From positions 214,438 to 278,437 of the forward strand of contig JAVTVY010051604.1 in assembly GCA_036873755.1 (NCBI GenBank): a DNA stretch of 64,000 bases, in the 5' to 3' direction. The notes beneath the pieces were generated by a model that saw only the letters and a list, made by a program, of their open reading frames with translations, searched no databases and was not told where the DNA came from. The position numbers were made by a program, and so were the translations under genes. This DNA is from Hanleya hanleyi. Lineage: Eukaryota; Mollusca; Polyplacophora; Lepidopleurida; Hanleyidae. Below, piece after piece: positions 22,469 through 32,101 of this stretch. Positions within the stretch are counted from its first letter, which is position 1. Each line of letters begins with the position of its first letter.

Positions 22469-22726
22469 TTGAAATCCATCGAAGCGCCTACAGCCGTAGC
22501 CGGTGATGACCAGCCCGAGGCGGGGTCAAGTTCTCGGTGTGTCATACTACCATTTCCTCGTTTGTCTCGGACGTACTGTGTGTTGTGTCGGCATAGAGGT
22601 TCAGGCATGAAACTAATTTCACCTGACATGCCTGAAGCAGACACACACCCTGCATTTCGGATGCGGTCGTGTTACCTGAATCCTCCGATGAAACTGGATC
22701 GGATACCGTCTGAGCACATGTGTTAA
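22469..22726 (+). CDS. Unassigned exon-like open frame
   Basis: This frame is open for about 85 codons with higher GC than its surroundings and a protein-like composition. It includes CVLCRHRGSGMKLISPDMPE and an end NPPMKLDRIPSEHMC before TAA. An acceptor-like CTATATACTAAGTAG precedes it, and the first in-frame codon shown is not ATG, so it would be a terminal exon or a fragment. A CxxC pair followed by basic residues suggests a small zinc-binding element such as those in transposon proteins. I do not recognise the family and assign no function. Confidence 0.25.
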   Translation: MKSIEAPTAVAGDDQPEAGSSSRCVILPFPRLSRTYCVLCRHRGSGMKLISPDMPEADTHPAFRMRSCYLNPPMKLDRIPSEHMC

Positions 22727-22729
22727 TTT

Positions 22730-23579
22730 CGGTCTTGACAATGAACTTGTAAGATCTTATTGAACTGAACTGAGGCTCTTCATTATTTATTTTTGTAACA
22801 ATTGAAGCAACATGGCACCACTTTGTGCGGGGTTTTTTTGTGTATGTGTGAAATAGGTTGCTAGCATTTATTTGTTGCTCGGTAAAAAGCGAAATAGAGA
22901 TGTAGCCTATATATAATATATCGTTTTGCGTGCTAAATCTTTCATATCTGTGATGAAATCTGCTCTGTCAGTACCGGTACATGCATGTATAGACGTGTCT
23001 TCGGTCTCTTATTACGTGAATCATACTTAGCAGCCAGTCGTGTATAGAATACGTATTAGGCACAGATATTCTACGGCAAATTCGATTTGCAACATTACAA
23101 TGACGTAGCTAAAAGTAGTTATTTTGAAACAGCAATAATTTCATATATTCGCAGATTATTTAACTAAAAGACGGTTGCGAATTAATATATGATAGTATTG
23201 AGTAATAACTAATCCTTGTTATTGTTTGAAAATGGGATAAAAATGGAATTTCGACCGAAACGAAACATTCTGTACGACTGGCCTACAAAAACGTTACTGT
23301 CGAGGAAATCTGCACCGAGTCGGCTGTGCATTTGACGTCGTAAAGGGCAGCTGACCCGGCCCGGACAATAGATATAGGCTGCACACGCTAGTGTCCGAGG
23401 GAGTTATTCTCGGGTAACCATCACACATTCTCTACAGAGTTGAGTGGAGGTAACGTTAACTTTGTGGCGAAAGCCAAGTGACACTACCGATGACATCACC
23501 TCCCTTGCGTCACCAGCAACAAGAAAACGTAGCTGCCCATATAGCCTCGATCTCATGTACAAATATGGTGGCGCCGTAA
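22730..23579. other. Left flank of the large palindrome, nothing recognised
   Basis: No gene is seen. Homology with the right side of the palindrome begins at about 23580 (GTATATAGCCGTG). Sequence outside that point differs on the two sides. Confidence 0.45.
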
Positions 23580-24094
23580 TTAGTATATAGCCGTGATATC
23601 TTACAACATTTCCCCCGGATGTAACTATGACGTCACAACTTCCTATGATGGCGCCATCTGTACACTTTGGATGCATGGGGGGCAACTCGATCTGCCAGAG
23701 TTTGGCAGCCATCTTGAATTTTTGCCTCGTCTCATGTCACGGTAAATTGAGCAACATTACCCTCAAAAAACCCTCACATTACCCTCAAAAAACCCTCTAA
23801 GACATATAATAATAATAAAGATACCCTATAGGTGTTGTACGATCTTATTATGACGAGTCTAGGATCAGTGCGACCCCAGGGTCGAGCGTTTATTGTCCGG
23901 TATGTCTCCGCAAAAAGTAAACAAACAAAATGGCGGCGCTTGCTATGGGGATTCCCTTTTGACATCACGACATCGATCGCGCTGCCCTCTGGAGGCAAGG
24001 AAGACAACTCTGACTGGGCGAACCCTCTGTAGGACAAATGCTGGGTCATCTCCCCTGATTCGAACATTTGCGTCTTTACGGGGAATACCTAAAT

Positions 24095-24840
24095 AGACGT
24101 TTTGGAGCTAGGGGAGTTATTAATGGTCCGATGGGGTCGAATGAGGTATCAAAGTGAAGCTTATGTGAAGGGGCATCTGATGGGCTGGGTGTGGGGTTGA
24201 AATAGCGGCATTCTACGCATACGCGGTGGCCCAAGGGTATGGAAATAGACGTTTTGGAGCTAGAGGAGGCACTAATGGCCCGATGGGGTCGAGTGAGGTA
24301 TCAAAGTGAAGCATTCGTGAAGGGGCATCTAATGGGCTGGGTGTGGGGTTGAAATATCGGCATTCTGCGCATGCGCGGTGGCCCAAGGGTATGGAAATAG
24401 ACGTGTTGAGATGTAGGGGAGCCACTAATGGTCCAATGGGGTCGAGTGAGGTATCAAAGTGAAGCATTCGTGAAGGGGCATCTGATGGGCTGGGTGTGGG
24501 GTTGAAATATTGGCATTCTGCGCATGCGCGGTGCCCCAAGGGTATGGACATAGACGTGTTGAGATGTAGGGGAGCCACTAATGGTCCAATGGGGTCGAGT
24601 GAGGTATCAAAGTGAAGCATTCGTGAAGGGGCATCTGATGGGCTGGGTGTGGGGTTGAAATATCGGCATTCTGCGCAGGCGCGGTGGCCCAAGGGTATGA
24701 AAATAGACGTGTTGGCATCTAGGGGAGCTACTAATGCGCCAATAGGGTCGAGTGAGGTATCCATGTGAAGCATTCGTGAAGGGGCATCTGATGGGTTGGG
24801 TGTGCGGCAGGAATATCATTCTGCGCATGCGCAGACGCAA
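24095..24840 (-). repeat. 152/153-bp tandem array, about five copies (left arm)
   Basis: Units begin AGACGTTTTGGAGCTAGGGG (or AGACGTGTTGAGATGTAGGG) at 24095, 24247, 24399, 24552 and 24705. Each holds GGGGTCGAGTGAGGTATCAA, AAGGGGCATCTGATGGGCTG and, in most units, an NRF1-like TGCGCATGCGC. Because the period of the inner copies is 153 (51 codons), one minus frame (24213-24773) stays open and gives a 51-residue repeating peptide. I regard this as a by-product of the period, not a proven gene. Confidence 0.95.
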
Positions 24841-24990
24841 TGCGGAGCTCTCGTCCAATCAGAAGCGAGTATTTCAAATCCGTCACGGAGCTCTCGTCCA
24901 ATCAGAAGCGAGTATTTTGACCCGGTGCATTATGGGACATATCCAAGATGGCAGCACGTATGTTCAAGATGGCGGCACATCCGGTGTCGA
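24822..24990. promoter_or_regulatory. Housekeeping-promoter-like motif cluster (NRF1, CCAAT x2, YY1 x2)
   Basis: TGCGCATGCGCA (24822-24833) is a full NRF1-type site. GGAGCTCTCGTCCAATCAGA occurs twice in tandem (about 24844 and 24889), each with a CCAAT box. CAAGATGGC(A/G)GCAC occurs twice (about 24946 and 24969), a YY1-like core. This set is typical of TATA-less promoters in animals. Transcription from here is not shown. A similar diverged set exists in the right arm at about 33240-33420. Confidence 0.5.
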
Positions 24991-25238
24991 AAACTGGCCA
25001 TTTCGTCGGGATGTGGTCACCTAGTGTCGAAAACTGGACCTTGTGTGGGTCCTGCTAGACGTTTTGGAGCTAGGGGAGCCCCTAATGGGTCGATGGAGTT
25101 GTATGAGGTATCAAAGTGAAGTATATTTCAAGCATGGGTGGGTGCATGTAAAATTTTTCCTGAAAAAATACGGAACACGGACTTTATTCTAAATTACGTG
25201 AAAATGCCTATATGGGGGGGGGGGTATAGGACCATCCT

Positions 25239-25735
25239 GGGAAACCTATTTCTCGACATTTGCGGTATAGGTTGTGGGGTCTCGTTTTCTTAGTCTTGTC
25301 ATTTAGAACATGATAGGAAGTATCCCGGCACGAAACGGTGAAATTTTTGGAAAAGTACGATATAGCCCCATATAGTCCCATACTGGGGTATACGATCAAT
25401 GTTTGTCCCCCTGGGAAACCTACTTCTCGACATTTGCGGTATAGGTTGTGGGGTCTCGTTTTCTTAGTCTCGTCATTTAGAACACGATAGGAAGTGTCCC
25501 GGAGCGAATCGGTGAAATTTTTGAAAAAAGTCACCGAGACCCATATAGTCCCATACTGGGGTATAGAATCAATGTTTGTCCCCCTGGGAAACCTACTTCT
25601 CGACATTTGCGGTATAGGTTGTGGGGTTTCGTTTTCTTAGTCTCGTCATTTAGAACACGATAGGAAGTGTCCCGGAGCGAATCGGTGAAATTTTTGAAAA
25701 AAGTCACCGAGGCCTGGGTAGGCCCATAGGCCTAT
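25239..25735. repeat. 173-bp tandem array, three copies (left arm)
   Basis: GGGAAACCTA(T/C)TTCTCGACA starts units at 25239, 25413 and 25586. Each continues through GGTTGTGGGGTCTCGTTTTC, ATAGGAAGT(A/G)TCCCGG and GTGAAATTTTTG. The right arm retains only about one unit (32787-32995). A run of G lies just before, at about 25215-25224. Confidence 0.9.
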
Positions 25736-25779
25736 ACTGCATGGCTATCGGTGTATAGGGCCATACGGGGTGGACATGT

Positions 25780-26260
25780 TGGAGTCTAGGTGAGTCCCTA
25801 TTGGTCCAATGGGGTCGAGTGAGGTCTTATTTTGAAGCTCTCATGGAGGAGCACTTGACTGCACTAATGGTTCATCCGTGTTCGATAGTCTGCGCATGCG
25901 CAGCCTGGCCGTAGTAGAGAAAGCAGGCATTTTGGGGTATGTGGGTGAGTGCTTGGGGTAGAGATGGACCGCTATGGGTCCGAATGGGTCGTGAAGGTGT
26001 CAAAGTGAAGCTTGTGTGGGTTAGAGTCAGAATGGTGTGTTTTAAAGTGCAAGTCGCGTCAATCTGCGCATGCGCGGCCTGGCCGTAGTAGAGAAAGCAG
26101 GCATTTTGGGGTATGTGGGTGTGTGTTTGGGTAGAGATGGACCGCTATGGGTCCGAATGGGTAGTGGAAGGTGTCAAAGTGAAGCTTGTGTGGGTTAGCG
26201 TCAGAATGGTGTGTTTTTAAGTGCAAGTCCCGTTAATCTGCATGCGCAGTTGGATGTATT
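25780..26260. repeat. Tandem array with NRF1-like sites (left arm only)
   Basis: Two close copies of CCTGGCCGTAGTAGAGAAAG followed by CAGGCATTTTGGGGTATGTG lie at about 25904 and 26079. Each is preceded by TGCGCATGCGC (25891-25902, 26065-26075) and followed by GGACCGCTATGGGTCCGAAT. The period is about 175 bp. It has no counterpart in the right arm because of the deletion there. Confidence 0.85.
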
Positions 26261-26329
26261 TGAAGGTATTTGGGGTCGACATGGGCTATTCACGGTTTGA
26301 ATGCGTCCTGGAAGGAATCATCTTCTAGC

Positions 26330-26860
26330 TCTCGGGGTGTAGACCTCGATTTGAGGGCTGTTCACGTCACCTGTGACGTCATCGGTGACGTCATCAGTAC
26401 GAGTGGTAAGTAAAGTGGACATTTTGGGGCAGTGAGAGGAAGGTATTTGGTGTAGAGATGGACCATCCTTGATCCGAATGCGTCCTGGTAGGTGTCATTT
26501 TGTAGCTCTCGGGGTGTAGACCCCGATTTGGGAGCTGTTCACAGCATCTGTGACGTCATTGGTGACGTCATCAGTACGAGTAGTAGCGAAAGTGTGCATT
26601 TTGTGGCAGTGAAGGTAGGTATTTGGGGTAGGGATGCTTCATCCTTAGTCCGAATGCGTCGTGTGGGTTGTCATCTTGTAGTTCTCGTCGTGCAGACCTC
26701 GATTTGAGGGCTGTCCAAAGCATCTGTGACGTCATTGGTGACGTCATTAGTATGAGTAGTAGCAAAAGTGAGCATTTTTGGGCAGTGAAGATCGATGGTA
26801 TTTGGTGTAGAGATGGACCATCCTTGGTCCGAATGCGTCGTGTGCAGTGTCATCTTGTAG
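26330..26860. repeat. Three-copy array, about 177 bp, each with a pair of CRE sites
   Basis: Units carry AGCTCTCGGGGTGTAGACC-like text, then paired TGACGTCA octamers, CAGTACGAG, AGTGGACATTTTGGGGCAGT and GATGGACCATCCTT. The perfect TGACGTCA sites are at 26374-26381 and 26386-26393, 26551-26558 and 26563-26570, and 26727-26734 and 26739-26746. Short plus and minus frames crossing it repeat with the units and are not called genes. Confidence 0.9.
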
Positions 26861-27358
26861 CAACGCCCACCAACACCAAGCTCAATGCTTCAACGCCCTG
26901 GTGAAATAGCTCGGAAGCTCTGATTTTCTAGATATTCCATGGAATTGTCACTCATTCTTCGAAATGCAGTGACGTCCGTCGTTACGCCTTAGCAGACCGG
27001 AGACAGTACAACAACAACAACAAGGATGAGACATGAGAGAACAACAACAACAAGAAGTTTTTTCATATAGTTTATTCTCCCCAATGTTACATCATACCCA
27101 CGCTGGGGGAGCCGCTTTGGGTATATTTACAATTCAAGAAGACTCTTGTCCAATCAGAGGCCACCATTTGCATCTGTCGTATTCGTTCCTGTCCGTTAGA
27201 TGTATTCTTGTCCAATCAGAAAGTTCCATCTTCGGCCATGTTCGATTGAACCGTTTATTCTAATCATCGTCGGGCAGCCCAGGATACCGTTGAGGCAACA
27301 TATCCTGAGATAGTTGTTTGTGCATTCTGAGTATCTATCAGTGCATGGGTGAATACAT
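26861..27358. other. Spacer between CRE array and distal zinc-finger gene (left arm)
   Basis: CAACAACAACAACA runs lie at about 27009-27022 and 27044-27053. CTTGTCCAATCAGA occurs twice (about 27147 and 27210), each a CCAAT box. I see no gene. Confidence 0.5.
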
Positions 27359-28069
27359 TCACCCGATGGGTTGGTCGGTCAGCTTGGTCACGAAAAACGT
27401 AACATTGGTCACACTCTCCACTGTCCACTTGGTGTTGGGGCGTTGTTGTTGGGCCCATTGCAAGGGATCCACGGTGTCCAGTTTCTCCAGCATCGTCTCT
27501 AGCGACACTCGGTTAATGATGGTAAACGGTTAGTCAAATACCCGGATGTTACTGCTCGGGTAAAAATAACGGGCTTGGTCTGTGTCCTTATGCTGCAGTA
27601 CATAACCAAACGCCAGATTTAATTTGAAGGACGTAGCTTGGTCGCTGAAGATGGCTTCCACGTGGTTGCGTAGACGGGTGAGGTCAGTCAGTCGGAAATT
27701 GTAGATATCTTGAATAGGGCGATGACGGTAGAAACAGTGCCGGATCATGGGCCAATGGCGCCGATAGATGTCACTTACTGGATGGGCGTCCTGTAAGAGA
27801 TCGCTAGGAACATTTATGGGCTCGTCCAGAATCAAACGTTGGTGCTGTCTGAACCGACTGGGTCGTTTGAAGAGTCGACCACAATCGGTACATTGTACCG
27901 TCGCACCCGCGTGGAGTGCCCCCTCATGGCGCAGTAAATGATCCTCCCGATTGAATGATCGTGAGCAGATTATACAAGTATACCGTGCATTGTTGTGGAT
28001 GGAGGCCTCATGGCGGCGCAAGTGGTGCAGACGAATAAACTGCTTCTGGCAGGTTGTGTAAGTGAACAT
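27359..28069 (-). pseudogene. Distal three-finger C2H2 element gene, left arm (B-left), nonsense-interrupted
   Basis: The intronless minus gene starts at ATG 28069. A GTG 15 nt upstream is in frame but is not the start. Three C2H2 fingers lie within the first 85 residues (CTTCQKQF type; note FTYTT has replaced the first Cys seen in the right copy). After them comes the domain shared by all four palindrome genes, from DEPINVPSDLLQDAHPVSDI to SFKLNLAFGYVLQHKDTDQA and YFYPSSNIRVFD. Against B-right it lacks a linker of about 71 codons in frame. A CAA-to-TAA change at about 27530 stops it, while homology continues to about 27359. Function unknown. By pattern I place it with the N-terminal zinc-finger regions of Maverick-like element proteins. 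Confidence 0.75.
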
Positions 28070-28119
28070 CTTGGTGGCTGACACAGTGTCTGATGAAACG
28101 GTCAGACCGCTTCCCTTTT

Positions 28120-28127
28120 ATAGCACG
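28120..28127 (-). promoter_or_regulatory. TATA box of B-left
   Basis: CCCTTTTATAGCACGCTAGC on plus reads TATAAAAGGG on minus, about 50-55 nt before ATG 28069. The same sequence and spacing are found before the other palindrome genes. Confidence 0.75.
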
Positions 28128-28288
28128 CTAGCTGGTCATCTATTTTTAGCACACTCAGTTCAACTATCCCCAAGTCGAGGGCCGAGCCGTGACATCTTCG
28201 GCAACCTCCGTGTCTCTTCGGTCACCTCCGCAACGTCAACGATCAACATGTAGACATATAGAGTATGTACGGTATGTTATGGTATTCA

Positions 28289-29198
28289 TCAGTGCATGAG
28301 TGACGCATTCAGCCGATGGGGGTGGTCGGTCAGCTTGGTAACGAAAAACGTAACAGTGGTCACACTCTCCACTGTCCACTTGGTGTTGGGCCATTGTTGT
28401 TGGGCCCATTCCAAGAGATCCACGGTGTCCAGTTTCTCCAGCATCGTCTCTAGCGACGCCCGGTTAATGATGGTAAACGGTTGGTCAAATACACGGATGT
28501 TACTGCTCGGGTAAAAATAACGGGCTTGGTCTGTGTCCTTATGCTGCAGCACATAACCAAACGCCAGATTTAATTTGAAGGACGTAGCTTGGTCATTGAA
28601 GATGGCTTCCACGTAGTTGCGTAGACGGGTGAGGTCAGTCAGTCGGAAATTGTAGATATCTTGAATAGGGCGATGACGGTAGAAACAGTGCCGGATCATG
28701 AGCCAATGGCGCCGATAAATGTCACTCACTGGATAGTCTTCGTGTAACACATCGCTGGGAACATTTATGGGTTCGTCCACGAAGTGTACTTTGCCCTCCA
28801 CGTCGTACAAAATCTGGCCCAAGGTCTTGTCGTCGGAATTTGACTGTTGAATTAGGGCGACATCATCATCGGCCCTCGTGCGATGGGTGGGAGTTCCCCC
28901 TGTTTCGATATTGATGCCTACGGGCTCTTCTACCTGCAAACGTGGCTGCGGAACAGGGTGTCGTGTGCGTTGGTGTCGCAGCAACTGACTGGTCAGTTTG
29001 AAAAGCCGACCACATTCTTCGCATGGACGCTTGGGTACTTCATGGCGTGCACGTGTGTGACGTATAATCCGGGCGCTGAAACGACAGTGTACATATCGTA
29101 CAGTTATACCGGGCGGTTCCTTCGTGCTTGGTAGCCTCATGGCGGCGCAAGTCGTGCAGACTAGTGAATGATTTCGAGCACGTAGTACAAGTGAACAT
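28289..29198 (-). pseudogene. Proximal three-finger C2H2 element gene, left arm (A-left), frameshifted
   Basis: ATG is at 29198 on minus (MFTCTTCSKSF), followed by a finger with LHDLRRHEATKH. The frame breaks at about 29060-29075, where A-left reads CGGATTATACGTCAC and A-right has CGGATCATTTACAGCGCCAC. The rest, to the stop at 28289, continues in another frame with CEECGRLFKLTSQLLRHQRT, an acidic linker, and the shared domain (DEPINVPSDVLHEDYPVSDI to TKWTVESVTTVTFFVTKL). The end has drifted by a further small shift after KLTDH. Its closest relative is A-right. No intron is seen. Function is unknown. Three fingers plus a conserved approximately 150-residue domain suggest a DNA- or RNA-binding element protein. 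Confidence 0.8.
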
Positions 29199-29248
29199 CT
29201 TGGTGGTTGACAAAGGTGGTTGGTGGTTGAAACGGCCAGGCCGCTTCC

Positions 29249-29256
29249 CTTTTATA
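29249..29256 (-). promoter_or_regulatory. TATA box of A-left
   Basis: CTTTTATA on plus is TATAAAAG on minus, 51-58 nt before ATG 29198. It is followed on minus by GGGAAGCGGCCTGGCCGTTTC. Confidence 0.8.
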
Positions 29257-29961
29257 GCACGCTAGCTGGTATCATGTTTGGGCACCTCCGTGTCTCTTCG
29301 GTGATCTCCGTGACATCTTCGGTGACCTCCGTGTCCCGTGTCACGTGACCGGAACTGACCTTTGATCCCGGCGCGCAAATGGGCGTCAACGCCCGGTGGT
29401 GGTGGTGGTGGTGGTGGTGATGGTGGGAACCCCCTTGTGGCACAGCTTTTGTATCGGATCTCTTCGAGCTCAAAGCCTGTGGAGGTCAGATCTCAGAAGT
29501 GGCATTTGTATATGACCTCTGTGAGGTCACTTCCGCTTCCGTTCACGTGACATATACACCGCGGTGGAAACCTTTGCGCGCCGGGGTCAAAAGTCAGTTT
29601 CGGTCACGTCAACGGAAGCGGAAGTGACCTCACAGAGGTCATATGCAAATGTCACTTCCGAGCCCTGAGCTCCACAGGCTTTGAGTTCCAAGAGCTCCGA
29701 TCCAAGAAACACACTCGCAAGCACACCCATACACACACAGAGGCATACATACATACACACATACACACGCACTTGCACGCACACGCATACACTCAGACAC
29801 ACACGCATATACACAGGCGGGTCACAGGTCAGTTCCGGTCACGTGAACGGAAGCGGAAGGGACCTCACAGAGGTCATATGCAAATGTCTCTTCTGAGATC
29901 TGAGATCCACAGGCTTTGAGCTCCAAGAGCTCCGATACAAGAGCTCTGCCACACGGGGGTG

Positions 29962-30030
29962 AACATCTTGGTGGTTGACAGAGGTGGTTGGTGGTTGAAA
30001 CGGCCAGGCCGCTTCCCTTTTATAGCACGC
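29962..30030 (-). promoter_or_regulatory. Orphan promoter copy with TATA box and truncated start
   Basis: CTTTTATA at 30017-30024 (TATAAAAG on minus) leads to CAT at 29964-29966, the ATG of the same MFT start. The gene is cut after about three codons, where GGGGGTGTGG-type centre sequence begins. It is an extra copy of the promoter without its gene. Confidence 0.75.
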
Positions 30031-30338
30031 TAGCTGGTATCATATTTGGGCACCTCCGTGTCTCTTCGGTGATCTCCGTGACATCTTCGGTGACCTCCGT
30101 GGCCCGTGTCACGTGACCGGAACTGACCTTTGACCCCGGCGCGCAAATGGGCGTCAACGCCCGGTGGTGGTGGTGGTGATGGTGGGAACTCCCGTGTGGC
30201 AGAGCTCTTGTATCGGAGCTCTTGGAGCTCAAAGCCTGTGGAGGTCAGATCTCAGAAGTGATATTTGCATATGACCTCTGTGAGGTCACTTCCGCTTCCG
30301 TTCAGTTGACTGAAACTGACCTTTGACCCCGGGCGTGC

Positions 30339-30366
30339 AAAGGTTTCCACCGCGGTGGAAACCTTT
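30339..30366. repeat. Perfect 28-bp palindrome
   Basis: AAAGGTTTCCACCGCG followed by GTGGAAACCTTT is fully self-complementary. Half of it recurs at about 29560-29577 (CCGCGGTGGAAACCTTT). It lies within the centre of the large palindrome and could nucleate a hairpin. Confidence 0.95.
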
Positions 30367-30803
30367 ACACCGCGCGCGCCGGTCACGTGAACGGAAGCGG
30401 AAGTGACCTCACAGAGGTCATATGCAAATGTCACTTCCGTGCCCTGAGCTCCACAGGCTTTGAGTTCCAAGAGCTCCGATCCAAGAAACACACTCGCAAG
30501 CACACCCATACACACACAGAGGCATACATACACACACACATACACACGCACTTGCACGCACACGCATACACCCAGACACACGCATACACACAGGCGGGTC
30601 ACAGGTCAGTTCCGGTCACGTGAACGGAAGCAGAAGTGACCTCACAGAGGTCATATGCAAATGTCACTTCTGAGATCTGAGCTCCACAGGCTTTGAGCTC
30701 CAAGAGCTCCGATACAAGAGCTCTGCCACACGGGAGTTCCCACCACCACCACCACCACCACCACCTCCACCACCACCGGGCGTTGACGCCCATTTGCGCG
30801 CCG

Positions 30804-30830
30804 GGGTCAAAGGTCAGTTCCGGTCACGTG
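30804..30830 (+). promoter_or_regulatory. DR1-type half-site pair and E-box upstream of A-right
   Basis: GGGTCAAAGGTCA (30804-30816) is two AGGTCA-like half-sites spaced by one base, the form bound by RXR/HNF4-type nuclear receptors. CACGTG (30825-30830) is an E-box. The cassette repeats at about 29356-29368 and 30124-30136 in the other orientation. Binding is inferred from the motif only. Confidence 0.5.
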
Positions 30831-30915
30831 ACACGGGACACGGAGGTCACCGAAGATGTCACGGAGATCACCGAAGAGACACGGAGGTGCCCGAACATGA
30901 TACCAGCTAGCGTGC

Positions 30916-30923
30916 TATAAAAG
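30916..30923 (+). promoter_or_regulatory. TATA box of A-right
   Basis: TATAAAAG lies 53 nt before ATG 30969. TTTCATCAGAC about 27-32 nt downstream could hold the start site (CATCAGA resembles an initiator). Confidence 0.8.
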
Positions 30924-30968
30924 GGAAGCGGCCTGGCCGTTTCATCAGACACTCTGTCAACCACCAAG

Positions 30969-31882
30969 ATGTTCACTTGTACTACGTGCTCGAAATCATT
31001 CATCGTCTGCACGACTTGCGCCGCCATGAGGCTACCAAGCACGAAGGAACCGCCCGGTATAACTGTACGATATGTACACTGTCGTTTCAGCGCCCGGATC
31101 ATTTACAGCGCCACACACGTGCACGCCATGAAGTACCCAAGCGTCCATGCGAAGAATGTGGTCGGCTTTTCAAACTGACCAGTCAGTTGCTGCGACACCA
31201 ACGCACACGACACCCTGTTCCGCAGCCACGTTTGCAGGTAGAAGAGCCCGTAGGCATCAATATCGAAACAGGGGGAACTCCCACCCATCGCACGAGGGCC
31301 GATGATGATGTCGCCCTAATTCAACAGTCAAATTCCGACGACAAGACCTTGGGCCAGATTTTGTACGACGTGGAGGGCAAAGTACACTTCGTGGACGAAC
31401 CCATAAATGTTCCCAGCGATGTGTTACACGAAGACTATCCAGTGAGTGACATTTATCGGCGCCATTGGCCCATGATCCGGCACTGTTTTTACCGTCATCG
31501 CCCTATTCAAGATATCTGCAATTTCCGACTGACTGACCTCACCCGTCTACGCAACTATGTGGAAGCCATCTTCAATGACCAAGCTACGTCCTTCAAATTA
31601 AATCTGGCGTTTGGTTATGTGCTGCAGCACAAGGACACAGACCAAGCCCGATATTTTTACCCGAGCAGTAACATCCGTGTATTTGACCAACCGTTTACCA
31701 TCATTAACCGGGCGTCGCTAGAGACGATGCTGGAGAAACTGGACACCGTGGATCCCTTGGAATGGGCCCAACAGCAACGCCCCAACACCAAGTGGACAGT
31801 GGAGAGTGTGACCAATGTTACGTTTCTGGTTACCAAGCTGACCGACCACACCCATCCGCTGAATGCGTCACTCATGCACTGA
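30969..31882 (+). pseudogene. Proximal three-finger C2H2 element gene, right arm (A-right), frameshifted
   Basis: ATG 30969 begins MFTCTTCSKSF. The frame then breaks at about 30998-31003, where TTCATCGTCTGCAC replaces TTCACTAGTCTGCAC of A-left (net one base lost). The remaining frame runs uninterrupted to 31882 with YNCTICTLSFQRPDHLQRHT, CEECGRLFKLTSQLLRHQRT, a linker, and the shared domain (DEPINVPSDVLHEDYPVSDI, NFRLTDLTRLRNYVEAIFND, SNIRVFDQPFTIINRASLET, PNTKWTVESVTNVTFLVTKL). The break lies at a different site from that in A-left, so each arm decayed on its own. Apart from the first finger this is the best-preserved copy. It is intronless with a TATA promoter. Family and function are as for A-left. 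Confidence 0.8.
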
Positions 31883-32048
31883 TGAATAACATAACATGTC
31901 GTACATACTCTATATGTCTACATGTTGATCGTTGACGTTACGGAGGTGACCGAAGAGACACGGAGGTTGCCGAAGATGTCACGGCTCGGCCCTCGACTTG
32001 GGGATAGTTGAACTGAGTGTGCTAAAAATAGATGATCAGCTAGCGTAC

Positions 32049-32056
32049 TATAAAAG
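32049..32056 (+). promoter_or_regulatory. TATA box of B-right
   Basis: TATAAAAG lies 53 nt before ATG 32102, with the same GGGAAGCGGCCTG and TTTCATCAGACAC context as A-right. Confidence 0.8.
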
Positions 32057-32101
32057 GGAAGCGGCCTGACCGTTTCATCAGACACTGTGTCAGCCACCAA
32101 G

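Larger units (their letters stand above)
29200..30968. repeat. Modular centre of the palindrome
   Basis: Three copies of one promoter cassette lie at about 29198-29400 (minus), 29962-30170 (minus) and 30770-30969 (plus). Each contains TATAAAAG, CGGAGGTCACCGAAGA-like tandem half-sites, CACGTG, a GGGTCAAAGGTCA-type direct repeat and a GGT trinucleotide tract. Six copies of a module with CACAGGCTTTGAG(C/T)TCCAAG and GACCTCACAGAGGTCATATG alternate in orientation (near 29465, 29640, 29880, 30230, 30415 and 30650). Two CA-rich tracts (29704-29812, 30487-30593) are near-copies. It is presumably a rearranged bidirectional promoter/origin-like region. Open frames here are repeat artefacts (His-rich and Cys/Val-rich strings). 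Confidence 0.85.

Noticed and set aside
22459..22644. Minus frame opposite the 22.5-kb open frame
   Set aside because: It lies antisense to the more protein-like plus frame and has no pattern of its own.
23774..24067. 97-codon frame present in both palindrome arms as a conserved gene
   Set aside because: The same DNA is duplicated, so sharing is not evidence of selection. There is no recognisable domain and nothing to set it apart from array sequence.
29252..30793. His-rich and Cys/Val-rich frames in the palindrome centre
   Set aside because: They come from (GGT)n/(CCA)n and (CA)n simple repeats read in frame.
32087..32101. Upstream GTG as the start of B-right (and 28084 for B-left, 63937 for the ATPase)
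   Set aside because: Eukaryotic genes start at ATG. In each case an ATG in better context lies 15 or 21 nt further in and begins the conserved part.
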